Source: Locusta migratoria (lineage: Eukaryota > Arthropoda > Insecta > Orthoptera > Acrididae). From it: DNA of 64,000 bases. A program made the position numbers and the translations under genes. The notes under the pieces are model-generated. The model worked only from the letters and a program-made list of their open reading frames with translations, was not told the origin of the DNA and searched no databases. Where the stretch lies: contig CM048745.1 of NCBI GenBank assembly GCA_026315105.1, positions 786,513,390 through 786,577,389 of the forward strand. The letters are read 5' to 3'. Position 1 is the stretch's first letter, and each line of letters opens with the position of its first letter. Of the stretch, positions 1 to 10,063 are shown one piece after another.

Positions 1-165
1 CAGTATATACATCAGTTTTATGCGCCGAAGGGTAAGAATGAGTAGGGAAATACGACAATGACAAGTAAGGGCTTAGGATAACTATTTCACATTTTATTTT
101 TTCCATATTTATGTGAGATGAAATAGGGAAATCAAATGTTCATTCTTCATATATAAAGACGTCTT
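1..165 (+). repeat. Interspersed repeat R1, copy 1 (truncated by window edge)
   Basis: This stretch recurs at 10,613-10,727 in the same orientation. Both copies share the start cagtatat, a block beginning gtaagaatgagtagggaaat, a block around gatgaaata, and the end catatataaagacgtct. The downstream copy lacks about 45 bp of the middle. No coding capacity is visible and the family is not recognised. Confidence 0.7.
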
Positions 166-705
166 ACCCCCATTACACCTTTGGGTCAAGATGGAGGCGG
201 CAGCTGGTGCCTACAGACTCAAATCTGTCAACAACTGGAACTCTTTGGGATGTCCTTCCTAACGGAGGGACGTGTAGTCCTGCAGAGATTGTCAAACGGA
301 TGCAAACAGTAATATCTGGAGAACGAAACACCGTTACTGCTCTCAATCAATACAGATAAAAAACACTTGCCGCATGGAAGTGAGTGTCTTTTGGGAACGG
401 ATCGCCAGATTTATGTGACCTTTTGCTTAAGTTCGCAATTCTCAAGACAAGATTTGTACGAGACAATATTTCTTTTCTTTTTTTTTCTTTTTTGAAAATC
501 CACCGGAAAACAGGGAAATTTGGAAACTATATTGAAAGTGCGTTTTTCATTGTGTCTTTGTATTCACTCAACACTATAATTCACGGTTCGGGCGATGGAG
601 AATGGGTAATTCTTTATTTTCTTTGTTGTGGTCCTGGAGAAACTTTCAGAAAAAAAAAAAAAAAAAAACCATTAGCGAGAGTTAGAAACGAAATTATGTA
701 GAAAA
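166..705. other. No gene seen; contains an A-run
   Basis: Nothing convincing is found here. An open frame at 384-701 (+) runs through a T-rich stretch and an A-run at about 650-668 and has no recognisable domain, so it is not called as a gene. Confidence 0.5.
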
Positions 706-752
706 CAGGTTACCATCAGTCGTTTGTTTGATAACAACATTTATTTTTTGGA

Positions 753-786
753 TACCAGTTTCGGCATTACATTATGCAATTTTCAG
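753..786 (-). ncRNA. Decayed hammerhead-like motif (left arm)
   Basis: On the minus strand the order is CTGAAAA (780-786), a stem-loop with GCAT/ATGC pairing, GAAA (759-762), then CTGGTA, where AC/GU could form a 2-bp stem III before an A at the cleavage position. The invariant G of CUGANGA is A here, so activity is not expected. Stem I was not established. Confidence 0.3.
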
Positions 787-1075
787 GCCCTATATCGGAG
801 TATGACATCTGTTTAAATTTGGATTGAAACTAGTTACGTGGACGTCTTCCTATATCGAAATATGAATTAATTTAGATAGGGCCCCAAACTGATTACGTGG
901 GCCTCTATGAGTAGGGTTAGTAGGATTGTTGTTGTTGGATTATACTAATAGCAAGAAGTCCACGTAACCAGTTTAGATCCCTATTTAAATGGATGTCATA
1001 CTCCCATATAACAAGAAGTTTACGTAATCAATTTGGATCCCTATTGAAATGGATGTCATACTCAGATGTAGGAGC

Positions 1076-1108
1076 CTGAAAATGGCATAATGCAATGCCG
1101 AAACTGTC
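1076..1108 (+). ncRNA. Decayed hammerhead-like motif (right arm)
   Basis: CTGAAAA at 1076-1082 is followed by a stem II with perfect GGCAT/ATGCC pairing, GAAA at 1100-1103, then CTGTC. It carries the same core G-to-A change as the left arm, so the change predates or was copied with the arm duplication. Probably inactive. Confidence 0.3.
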
Positions 1109-1163
1109 AGACAAGAAATAAATGTTTCTATAAAACATACGGCTGATGGTAACCTGTTTCCTA

Positions 1164-1553
1164 CATAATCTTGACCAGCTGCAGTCCCTGCTCCACCGCC
1201 GATGATGGATTCAATAAGACTTGGAAGAAAAAGTCGAAAATTCTTACAAAGTGTAAAAATCGTAATTTCTGTATAACTGTCTATCGTAACTGACAATAGG
1301 AGTGTTATTATTGTCACATTTCTGTATTTACTCGAGAAGTATTTTATTCTTCGTTGCCCAACGTTTCGAGCATGGCCGAGACTTTTTCGAAATAGGCTTC
1401 GACAGCATTCGAAAACTAGCAATGAAATTTGGCCAGGTGTATGATTGTTTTCATACAATTTTTGTTTCACTTCGTACAAATGTAAGGGATGGTTACTGTA
1501 AACGAATTATTTGCCCACCTACTGAGTGGCTGCCAGACGGCGCACACCCAAAA
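1164..1553. other. No gene seen
   Basis: Open frames on both strands (985-1479 minus, 1302-1601 plus) have no recognisable domain, and the first runs into the foldback repeat. No feature is supported. Confidence 0.5.
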
Positions 1554-1567
1554 CCACAGAACATCAA

Positions 1568-1761
1568 ATGTTCAAATGTTTGTACAGCTTATGGGACTTA
1601 ACTACGGGGTCATCAGTCCCTAAACTTACAAACTACTTATGAACTACTTACGAACTAGGACGGCACAAATATCCATGCCCGAGGGGGGATTCAAACCCCC
1701 GACCGTAGTGGCCGTGCAGACCGTGACTGAAGCGCCTCAGTCCCCCCGCCACCGCGGCCGG
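1568..1761 (-). mobile_element. tRNA-derived SINE, family A (full length)
   Basis: On the minus strand the element starts with a tRNA-like head (ccgcggtgg..., B box like GGTTTGAATCC) and ends in a tail reading gaacatttga. It is flanked by a 14-bp target-site duplication, ccacagaacatcaa, at 1554-1567 and 1762-1775. The A-box and B-box pattern with a long variable arm suggests a tRNA-Leu/Ser ancestor. The family has at least 16 copies in this window. Confidence 0.93.
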
Positions 1762-1775
1762 CCACAGAACATCAA

Positions 1776-3585
1776 TATATAGGAAGCGTAAGGCCCGTGT
1801 TAAGGTGTGGAAACGGAGAACGACTGCAGCGCTTTAAGTGTGGGAGAGGTAAACGGCAAAATATAGCGCAAAAACCTGTATTTTTAATTTGAAATAGGCG
1901 ATTTAGATGAAAATATTTTTTATTTACATTTTATGGGTTGGCTATGGGGTAGTACTTAGTTAGGGCACTGATAGGGTATTGACACATGTAATACATTCGT
2001 GAAATTAACATTAACTTCTCGTAGCTCTTCGTTGCAAACTGATTTATTTGTAAGAGCCAATATTGCAATTTCGACCTCGTGCCCATTATGAAATAAACAT
2101 ATTTGCGGCATGGCACATTTCAAAAACCTCAGATCGCCTGACATGACATGACATGGGACAGAACCTGGTTTAATAGCGTTGTGGTACACATTACGGCTTC
2201 TTGTGTATATTTTAATCTTTGAATTGCATTGTGAATCTGCTTTGGGATAAAAGTCCCATCGACACAGTGATTTTTAGAGAAGGAGTTTACGCATTGTTTT
2301 TTGGGTAAGGTTGGGCTGTGTCCTTTGAAAGGAATCATCCCGGCACTTCTCTGGAGTGATTACAGGAAATCAAAATATTGTATGAAGTAAATGATTCCAT
2401 GCTTCTCATGTAAAATGATACTGGTTTCGTCACATAATATTTTGTGCGCTAATGTTTATTATTTCGTTATTCTACACGAATTTTTGCAAAGTGCTCGGTT
2501 AAAATACGTCATAAGTAAGTTGATCGTGTTCTCTATGTTCTATTTTACTTTAATTTGCGACATTTTTTTCAATTTCTCCAATTATATGGAGAACTCTACG
2601 TTAACACTATTAATAGAACTGGTGTTCTCCTTTATTTTATCTTGTAGCAGAATAGGTAATTCGGCTTAGAATAGTGTCGCTTCCTATCACTATGTTTCCT
2701 AGCCTTAGTACACAAGACATTACAGTTTGCAAATGCAGAAAATGGAATTTTGATTACGCTAAAGCGTTTCCACGTCATTAAGAGGTAGGTAGTGCAAACA
2801 ATACATTATAGCAGACATCAGTATAACTACTTACAGTCTAATAAATTTTACTCATAACCGAAACCGTACGTACGTATTGCACGACAAGATTTAATGAAGT
2901 TCAATAATAATTCTGCCAACTTAGTACCTTTAAATGCAACACATCTTCCGGAAGACGAAAACCGATTTTCGTAAACCCTTTTTCGCTGTCGTGTTTACAT
3001 GGCATAGCCTGAATCGAGTTCCTTAGCCCAGTTAATATGGCGGCTGAAAAACAGCTGATTCAGTTCCTGATTTAGTCTGCATAATCGCTTTTTTCGTTAT
3101 TTAAATACACATATTTCTGTTCACTCTAATATTTATACTTTTATTTCACATTAGAAAATATCACTCTTTCCAGATGTGCAGAAAATTCTGAACAAGAAAA
3201 CACAATCTGACAAGCCAAGAACGCTTCAAAAACGGTTGCGTTTACATGGGCACGAAAATCGATTGTGGAACTGGAAAACCTCTTTGAAGAAGGGGATATC
3301 CAGCATCGATTTTGGAGTGTTTATATGACCAAGCAAAATCGGAATTGGGAAATCGATTTACGAAATCCGGTTTTGGGAGCCCATGTAAACGGGGTACTGC
3401 TGCGAACACGTAGATCTCCATTAATTCAGAGAAATTAGCAAAAACGGCTGCAAATTGAAATAAAATAGAATAATAACGGCATAATCACAATGTATTTTAA
3501 TCAAGAAATTAACATAAAATTTCGTAGGCAACAACAACACAGAACACAGCTTGTGTTATAGACACAATCAAGTGTGAAATATTTT
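1776..3585. other. AT-rich stretch without a supported gene
   Basis: Only short open frames with no domain signature are found. Two regions, about 2,980-3,010 and 3,230-3,400, share gtttacatgg-type words and AAAATCG-like words and may belong to one degenerate repeat, but no ends can be drawn. Confidence 0.45.
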
Positions 3586-3628
3586 ATTGTAAAAAGATAT
3601 AAAATAGCCAAGATCGCTTACCATCAGT

Positions 3629-3687
3629 TTTTATTAGCGACGACCGGTTTCACTGCACTATGTCAGCATCATCAGGCCAAATAAAAT
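3629..3687 (-). ncRNA. Hammerhead-ribozyme-like motif (left arm of palindrome)
   Basis: On the minus strand: CTGATGA (3669-3675), stem II with four pairs, GAAA (3648-3651), CCGGTC with the putative cleavage C at 3642, then GTC pairing with the GGC just upstream of CTGATGA. An outer AT-rich pairing block extends stem I. Stem III would be the self-complementary ACCGGT with no loop, so a dimeric fold may be needed. Hammerheads of this kind are known from Penelope-like elements and small retrozymes; activity here is inference. Confidence 0.5.
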
Positions 3688-3975
3688 ATTTTAAAAGGTC
3701 ATAATCTTGTAATGTCAAACAGTTGTTATATAAAACAATTTACAGTGCATAAGTGCACTATGTCATTATAATAAAACATAATTATCACAGTGAATGACAA
3801 AAGCAAACTGATACATGATACAAGTCATGGGTAAAAAAAATCATCATGTATCAGTTAGCTTTTGTCACTCACTGTGATAATTATGTTTTATTATAATGAC
3901 ATAGTGCACTTATGCACTGTAAATTGTTTTATATAACAACTGTTTGACATTACAAGATTATGGCCTTGTAAAATA

Positions 3976-4033
3976 TTTTATTTGACCTGATGATGCTGAC
4001 ATAGTTCAGTGAAACCGGTCGTCGTTAATAAAA
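3976..4033 (+). ncRNA. Hammerhead-ribozyme-like motif (right arm of palindrome)
   Basis: The core CTGATGA is at 3987-3993. Stem II GCTGA/TCAGT (one G-U pair) closes a loop CATAGT, GAAA is at 4011-4014, and CCGGTC has the predicted cleavage site after C4020. Stem I pairs GAC (3984-3986) with GTC (4021-4023), then an internal loop, then TTTTATT with AATAAAA. All invariant core residues are present. Stem III is the palindromic ACCGGT, which favours a dimer. Confidence 0.6.
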
Positions 4034-4076
4034 ACTGATGATAAGCGATCTTGGCTATTTTATATCTTTTTACAAT

Positions 4077-4480
4077 ATTATAAGTGGATCGCCTCCTATA
4101 ACGTAAACCAACTTGAAATATTTTACTTGGCCTAATATTAACACTGTGGGTAAAAACCAAACGAACTACGAATAACATATATCACGGTGTTATGAATCCT
4201 TGTTCTGCGTTTAACGAAAGCAAAACAATGGTGGATGACTGTAAATCGTTCAACAGGAATCCGAGATGAAAGGCTGAAAGCTTTGAAGTACTTTATGTGA
4301 GGGGGAGGCGATCGAAAATCTCGTCACCGCAAGTCCCTGCGTTTCAACTTCGCGCTTCAAACTTCGAGATATAGACATGTTATAAAATAAACGCTTTGTG
4401 TTCGACGCGCTGCGGGGAAGAACATGATGAACTGCGCTGTAAGAATGGGTGGATATGTTTTCCTTTATGCAGTAACTTAA
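4077..4480. other. No gene seen
   Basis: No domain, repeat family or RNA is recognised here. Confidence 0.4.
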
Positions 4481-4506
4481 AAAAAAAAAAAACAAAAAAA
4501 AAAAAA

Positions 4507-4542
<36 letters not shown>

Positions 4543-4566
4543 AAAAAAAAAAAAACAAAAAAAAAC
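4479..4566. repeat. Low-complexity A-rich tract with scattered C
   Basis: About 88 bp of A interrupted by single C residues, with smeared poly-A character. Open frames read across it on both strands encode only Lys or Phe runs and are artefacts. Confidence 0.95.
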
Positions 4567-4818
4567 AGGACGATTGTTTTTCGCCAACTTCATAATGATA
4601 CCTGTTAATAGATTAAAATCGCCCTGAATATGGTCATTTAAGCTACTATCCTCACATATATGGCAGCTAGAACGTTCTCTTTGTACATCGAATAATACCG
4701 ATTCCAACCGATTTACCCCTACATTCTGACATCTATTCCAAATCGGGGTTCGTAGTTGCACTAACAATGAACATTACCAGTGAAATCGGGAGGAGACGAA
4801 AGGGGAGGGAGGATACAG

Positions 4819-5002
4819 GCCGGCCGCGGTGGCCGAGGGAACTAAGGCGCTCCAGTCACGGTCTTCACGGCCACTACGGTCGGGGGTTCGAAACCCCCTC
4901 GAGCATGGATATTTGTGCCGTCCTAGTTCGTAAGTAGTTTGTAAGTTTAGGGACTGATGACCCCGTAGTTAAGTCCCATAGACTATACAAACATTTTTTT
5001 TT
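4819..5002 (+). mobile_element. tRNA-derived SINE, family A
   Basis: Plus-strand copy. It begins gccggccgcggtggccgag, has B box GGTTCGAAACC, and ends acaaacattttttttt. The 11-bp target-site duplication ggaggatacag is at 4808-4818 and 5003-5013. This is one of only two plus-strand copies of the family. Confidence 0.93.
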
Positions 5003-5013
5003 GGAGGATACAG

Positions 5014-6054
5014 AGGCAGAAAGGAGGGATACCGTGTGATACAAGTGGATTACGGGGTGTGGGGTGAAGGTAGTGAACGGTGATGGGACGGATTGGGAAG
5101 AGATTGACAAAGGTGCGGGATAATAGGAGGTGGACGCATTGAGATTGAGTGTTTTTGGGGGGGGGGGAGAAGGAAATTGTGGTGTATATCCAGTTCCCAT
5201 AGATATTACCACTTATGAGGCATTACTGGATTCAATAGTAATAAATAAAAATAGCGACCCACTGCGGTTTCATATTGGAGCAGTTAATTAGTGAAGAATA
5301 TAAGCAGGCCGCTTACAAAATATGTTCATTACGTTTATTTTATAACAAATCTATACATTTAGTAGTTTATGTTCTACATTATAATCAGTAAGTCAAGAAG
5401 GGATTTACGCAACTTATTTTTTAGACTTTTTGTGAATGATACAAAACAATTTCACTACGGTCATGATTTTGTTAGAACAAATCAATCGGAATTCATTGTT
5501 TTTACCATAAATTTTTAATGTGTTCATTACCATGCTTTGTGATGGACGATAAGTTTTGTTGCTACTTTGTGTTAGTCCATCAGTTCTTCCTTCCCTTTAT
5601 GTCCTTCGCCTTTTCCCATACATGCCGTGGACAATGATGCATATGGTTGACAGTAACATTTCCTACATGATGTATTTATTTCCACCTTCCATTAGTCTCT
5701 CACCTCCTCCCTCCCTCATTTTAACCTACTCCGCTCTGCGACGTGTCAGTTTTATCGTATGCCTCTCCCTGCCCATATATTCCTCTTCGTCTGTCATATC
5801 ATCTCCTCTTCCTCCCAACTGACCATTATCACCTCCGCTTCTCCTGTCTATCAATGCGCCCTCTAATGGTCTATCACCTCCCGTCCTATCAATTCCTTGC
5901 TCCTCCTCTCACAACGCACTTTTTCCTCCCCCTCTCTCATTTCTTCTCCTCCTCCATCATACCTGAAATAAATAAATTTCCAATTCTTCAATTCTCTCAA
6001 GCCGCTCGCTCAACTGCTGTCGAGATTTGTAGTAACTTATGCTCCACCATGCAG
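5014..6054. other. No gene seen; C/T-rich segment
   Basis: A poly-G run lies near 5,158-5,168. A strongly pyrimidine-biased tract at about 5,690-5,960 produces overlapping open frames rich in Ser, Leu and Pro. None has domain features. Confidence 0.5.
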
Positions 6055-6465
6055 GTTGGAACTTAAATAGTGGCAACACTGCTGTGGAGACTACGCAATG
6101 AAATCAAGTATTGTCGCTGATAGCACACGTTGTTGACCTTACCTCCGAGCAAATGGTCTCGCCCATCGCACATCACCGGCGGGCGCACAATCGAGGAAAA
6201 CACGGTTACTTATGATGTTGGTAGGTTATTTTGGAAAGGGGGACTCAACTGCGTTGATCATTAGTCACCCGGTGGGGAGGAGAAGAGTGAGGTTAGGGAT
6301 GGAGGGGAACGCAAAGGAAATGCAGTACAGGGAGGAAAGAAGGAAGAAAGACTGCATGAGGTCGGGGACCCGTGCTCGCCACGAATGAACCGAAAGACCG
6401 CTGGGGAGGGGGGAGAGAGAGAGGGGAGTTCATTTATGAAGGACCGATCTAACGTAACGGTGTCA

Positions 6466-7107
6466 CTATGTACGACTGTGATGGTGTTATCCTAACGTCA
6501 ATGCACAGTATTGCTGTTCGTTTCTTGGAACATCACTTGAGACCAGCTTTAAGAATGAAGCGGCAACACTTCCTGCGCATCCCATCCATCATTTTCAAAA
6601 TGTTCAAATGTTTGTAGAGTCTATGGGACTTAACTACGGGGTCATCAGTCCCTAAACTTACAAACTACTTATGAACTAGCTAAGACTAAGGACGGCGAAA
6701 ATATCCATGCCCGAGGGGGGATTAGAACCCCCGACCGTAGTGGCCGTGCAGACCGTGACTGGCGCGCCTCAGTCCCCTCGGCCACCGCGGCCGGCTCCAT
6801 CATTTTCCAAGACAATGCGCGAGTGCTTACAGCGTAAACTATGCCTGCTCACTTCGTTCGATGGGGCTATGAAGTACCATACCATCCACCATACTCCCCG
6901 GTCTTAAGTCCTTGTGACTTTGATTTGATTCCGAGTATGAAGGAACCACATTATGCTATTCGCTTCAGAACTGTTCCAGAGATTCGCCAGGCAGTAGACC
7001 GCCCCATTCGCACCATCAACAGAACGGGTTCTGCTAACGGTATACTGCACCTTCCACATCACTGCCAGCAGGTTCTACGCAACTCTAGTGAGTACTTTGA
7101 AGGATAG
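6466..7107 (+). pseudogene. Mariner transposase C-terminal remnant
   Basis: A YDCDGVILT-like block (second catalytic Asp context) at about 6470 is followed by FLEHHLRPALR, then the SINE at 6597-6795. After it come QDNAR, HPPYSP, and SPCDFDL (third Asp of the mariner DD34D triad), with the family-typical end SSEYFEG at 7107. The first catalytic Asp region and HTH DNA-binding domain are absent. Frameshifts lie around 6830. It cannot encode an active enzyme. Confidence 0.8.
6597..6795 (-). mobile_element. tRNA-derived SINE, family A, inside mariner transposase
   Basis: Full-length minus-strand copy with 12-bp target duplication tccatcattttc at 6585-6596 and 6796-6807. Removing it restores the transposase reading order, so the SINE is younger than the mariner copy. 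Confidence 0.93.
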
Positions 7108-7170
7108 TAACAGGTGAAAACTAGTAACGCTTATGTATCGTTTGTGAATTAACAGTTGCCACTATTCAAG

Positions 7171-7964
7171 TTCCAACACTTGTATACAACAGTGATCTAA
7201 GAAATTACCATTCCTATCGTCAGTTATGATCTGAGTACACACGAAACGTATGTTTGCAGTTAGCCCAAATTTTACGTCTTGTAACTCTCCCTAATTAGGT
7301 TTTTCCTAATTTTTTTCAGTGCCATAAGCAATAAAATAAAAGAATTATAGGTATGCTTCGTTTCGTCTTGAGTTCGTGCAAAAATCCTATACAAAAAAAA
7401 AAAAAAAAAAAAACGATATTTCAGTTTTTAGGAATTTTCCTATATTTCAGGCAATTTTTCCAGTTTTCCAGTTTCCATATTTGCCCTCCATACAACCTTT
7501 GTTCCGATTATTAAGAACTTAAAAAATCAGCTATATCGGTCGAGCCATTTTGAAATAATTATATTTCATGCATGTCGCATTTCATTTTTATTTATGTAAA
7601 TTTAGATTAATTTACATTTAATATGTGCCGATGTATGTATGAGCTAATATCAACCGTACGAAAAATTTCATGCAGTGCGATTTTACTTCTGTAAACTCGT
7701 TAAAATTTATATTAGTGGTTTAATTAATCTGATGCAGCACAGTAAGTATGACGTATAATGAAAAGGAAGTCAGACTTTATCTAATACAGGGGTCGCGCTG
7801 TGTGCAGTGCAAAAGCTATTTTTAACTGGCACACTTTGGACGTCGGATATAACACACAGCATTCAGACAAAGAAGAAATGTATATTTCTGATCCCAGTCA
7901 TGAAGGAATTGGATGCCGTATATACATTTCATACACGACTGTGTGTAAGCTAAAAATCAAACGG
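7171..7964. other. No gene seen; contains A-run 7389-7413
   Basis: AT-rich DNA without recognisable coding or repeat structure apart from the homopolymer. Confidence 0.45.
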
Positions 7965-7973
7965 ATAGAATGT

Positions 7974-8165
7974 ACTCAAATGTTCAAATGTTTGTATAGT
8001 CTATGGGACTTAACTACGGGGTCATCAGTCCCTAAACTTACAAACTACTTATGAACTAGGACGGCACAAATATCCATGCCCGAGGGGGGGATTCGAACCC
8101 CCGACCCTAGTGGCCCTGCAGACCGTGACTGGAGCGCCTTAGTCCCTTCGGCCACCGCGGCCGGC
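7974..8165 (-). mobile_element. tRNA-derived SINE, family A
   Basis: Minus-strand copy with the full tRNA-like head (B box GGTTCGAATCC). The 9-bp target duplication atagaatgt is at 7965-7973 and 8166-8174. Confidence 0.92.
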
Positions 8166-8365
8166 ATAGAATGTGCAATGCATAAATACCTCTACACGTA
8201 TTCCTGAAATTTCTTCCAAAGGTTTACTTAAATTAGTGCAGCATAATAACTATGAGGAGCAGTGAAAATAAATTCATTTTTGTATCAATGAAGTTAACAG
8301 ACTACAAGATTGAAAAAATCAGTTTGATTCACATACAAATTTTTTGAAAAGAGGGTGATAAATAA

Positions 8366-9063
8366 AATGAAACTTTCACTCTGCAGCGGAGTGTGCGCTG
8401 ATATGAAACCTTCTGGCAGATTAAATAAGTGTGCCGGAACTGGGACTCGAACCTGGAACCCTTTGCTTTTCGCGGGCATGCGCTCTACCACTGAGCTATC
8501 CTGACACATGGCTCCCCGACAGAACTTCAGTTCTGTCAGTTCCTCGCCTCCTACTTTCCAAACTTCACAGAAGCTCTCCTGTGAACCTTGCAAGACTAGC
8601 ACTCCTGAAAGAACGTATGTGGTGGAGACATGGTGTACCCACAGCCTAAGGTATGTTTCCAGAATGAAACTTTCTCTCTGCAGCGGAGTGTGCGCTGATA
8701 TGAAAGGCAAAGGTCCCAGGTTCGAGTCCCGGTTCCGGCACACAATTTTAATCCCCCAAGAAGTTTCATATCAGCGCACATTCCGCTGCAGAGTTAAAGT
8801 TTCATTCTGGAAACAGCCCTTAGGCTGTGGCTAAGCCATGTCTCCACCATATCCTTTCTTCCAGGAGTGCTAGTCTTGCAAGGTTCGCAGGAGAGCTTCT
8901 GTGAAGTTTGGAAAGTAGGAGGCGAGGAACTGGCAGAAATGAAGTTCTGTCGGGGAGCCATGTGTCGGGATAGCTCAGTGGTAGAGCGCATGCCCGCGAA
9001 AGCAAAGGTCCCTGGTTTGAGTCCCGGTTCCGGCACACAAATTTAATCTGCCTAGAAGTTTCA
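8366..9063. repeat. Inverted composite of a second tRNA-derived SINE family
   Basis: A minus-strand unit (8366-8703) meets a plus-strand fragment plus a full plus-strand unit (8704-9063). The join near 8703/8704 is abrupt. Each unit has a roughly 150-bp body (ggagagcttctgtgaag...), a tRNA-like domain (TAGCTCAGTGGTAGAGC A box, GGTTYGAGTCC B box) and a tail agaagtttca. The linker cagcggagtgtgcgctgata separates units, as in a tandem dimer. Both 5' and 3' acceptor-stem halves (GTGTCGG/CCGGCAC) survive in the plus copy. Confidence 0.85.
8961..9038 (+). repeat. tRNA-like domain within the SINE composite
   Basis: Acceptor halves pair well and the D-arm GCTC/GAGC is intact, but the anticodon loop lacks the U33 position and the anticodon stem is poor. 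This is the pol III promoter part of the SINE, not a working tRNA gene. Confidence 0.75.
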
Positions 9064-9440
9064 GGATAATCAATACTTGAAGCGACCAAAATTCATCGGT
9101 GCCTGGAGACTACGTTGCCATGTTGTGTACAGCAGCAGCAATCTCCGATATGCACTGCATGACTTTTGGCAGATGACTGAGGGGCACCTAAAACTTATCA
9201 AACGAATTAACTTGTCCAACTATTCGGAAAACTCGTCACTACACATCAGCCGCCGTATACAGCACACGCTAGCGATTCGTATGTTATGTTGGTGATACGT
9301 ACTGTCGTCGGGTCACTATTTATCTGAACCTTCCTGCAACACTGTGTTATTTGTATTAATTGACCCCACAGGATGTGGTCTCTGGGAAATAAAAAAAGTA
9401 GAAAATGTACAGGAACATAAATGTTTTGTTAGTGCATTTA

Positions 9441-9624
9441 AGTCCGTCGCGGTGCAGTGGCCGAGCGCTCTAAGGCACCTTTTCACGGAGCCTGCGGTTG
9501 TTCGAATCTTCCCTGGGGCAAGTGTGTTTGTATGTGTGTGTGTTTTATCCTCAGCATAATTAGTTTAAGTAGCTTGTCAGCCCAGATTGATAATCGCAGT
9601 AGGTAAACATTTAAACATTTTCAA
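9441..9624 (+). mobile_element. Diverged tRNA-derived SINE (family D)
   Basis: The head cgcggtgcagtggccgagcg and B box GTTCGAATCTT are tRNA-like. The body is unlike family A, but the tail aaacatttaaacatttt is similar. A related copy lies at 42,097-42,282. No convincing target duplication was found. Confidence 0.65.
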
Positions 9625-9764
9625 CATAAAAGACCCATACGAATCCATGGCAGCTAAGTGCGATGAAAAAGAACATTAACAATTACACATGTATTGACGT
9701 TTTGTCACAATACTGTGTATATTAAAGAGTGCTCTTAAATTAACACCAGATGTAGTAACTATAA

Positions 9765-9967
9765 GCCGGCCGCGGTGGCCGAGAGGACTAAGGCGCTCCA
9801 GTCACGGTCTGCACGGTCACTACGGTCGGGGGTTCGAATCCTCCCTCGGGCATGGATATTTGTGCCGTCCTAGTTCGTAAGTAGTTCATACGTAGTTTGT
9901 AAGTTTAGGGACTGATGACCCCGTAGTAAAGTCCCATAGACTATACGAACATTTGAACATTTTTTTG
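9765..9967 (+). mobile_element. tRNA-derived SINE, family A
   Basis: Full-length plus-strand copy, from gccggccgcggtggccgaga to tttgaacattttttt. The 10-bp target duplication gtaactataa is at 9755-9764 and 9968-9977. One of two plus-strand copies of family A. Confidence 0.93.
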
Positions 9968-10063
9968 GTAACTATAATACACTTTTGTATTCCGAAAATC
10001 CTTTCCCTATACATTGTGTATCCGTAAACAAGAAGTACATCTGTACATAGTCTTTATATGTGT

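Larger units (their letters stand above)
706..1163. repeat. Foldback (inverted-repeat) element with decayed hammerhead-like arms
   Basis: The left arm (about 706-805) is the imperfect reverse complement of the right arm (about 1065-1163): gttaccatcag at the left matches ctgatggtaac at the right. Each arm carries CTGAAAA, a stem and GAAAC, resembling a hammerhead core with the position-8 G replaced by A. The middle holds a 60-bp direct repeat, two copies at about 951-1010 and 1011-1070, each containing ggatgtcatactc. No transposase is present, so this is a non-autonomous foldback element. Confidence 0.65.
3586..4076. repeat. Long near-perfect palindrome (foldback element) with a hammerhead-like motif in each arm
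   Basis: The left arm (3586 to about 3830) is the near-exact reverse complement of the right arm (about 3842-4076), with a spacer of roughly 12 bp. Both outer ends read attgtaaaaagatata inward, then a block containing gatcgct. The arms hold a conserved gacgaccggtttca block that forms part of a hammerhead-like motif on each strand. No ORF is present. The shared tgcgatcttgg and accggtcgtcgttaata words link it to the repeat at 31,250-31,581. Confidence 0.85.
6055..7170 (+). mobile_element. Mariner-like DNA transposon, internally deleted, with nested SINE
   Basis: The terminal inverted repeats match: gttggaacttaaatagtggc near 6055 and the reverse complement of gttgccactattcaagttcc near 7146-7170. 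The element is about 0.9 kb without the nested SINE, shorter than the usual 1.3 kb of mariners, and the 5' half is replaced by a purine-rich stretch. The C-terminal transposase remnant is described separately. Exact ends and the TA target duplication are not clear. Confidence 0.75.

Noticed and set aside
384..701. 105-codon plus-strand open frame
   Set aside because: Runs through T- and A-rich stretches, no domain.
4250..4767. Overlapping open frames rich in Phe or Lys
   Set aside because: They read through the A-rich low-complexity tract and encode homopolymer.
5556..6066. Two plus-strand open frames rich in Ser, Leu, Pro
   Set aside because: Caused by a pyrimidine-rich tract; no domain or codon bias typical of genes.
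8961..9038. Possible functional tRNA gene
   Set aside because: The anticodon loop lacks U33, the anticodon stem is weak, and the sequence is embedded in a repeated SINE unit.
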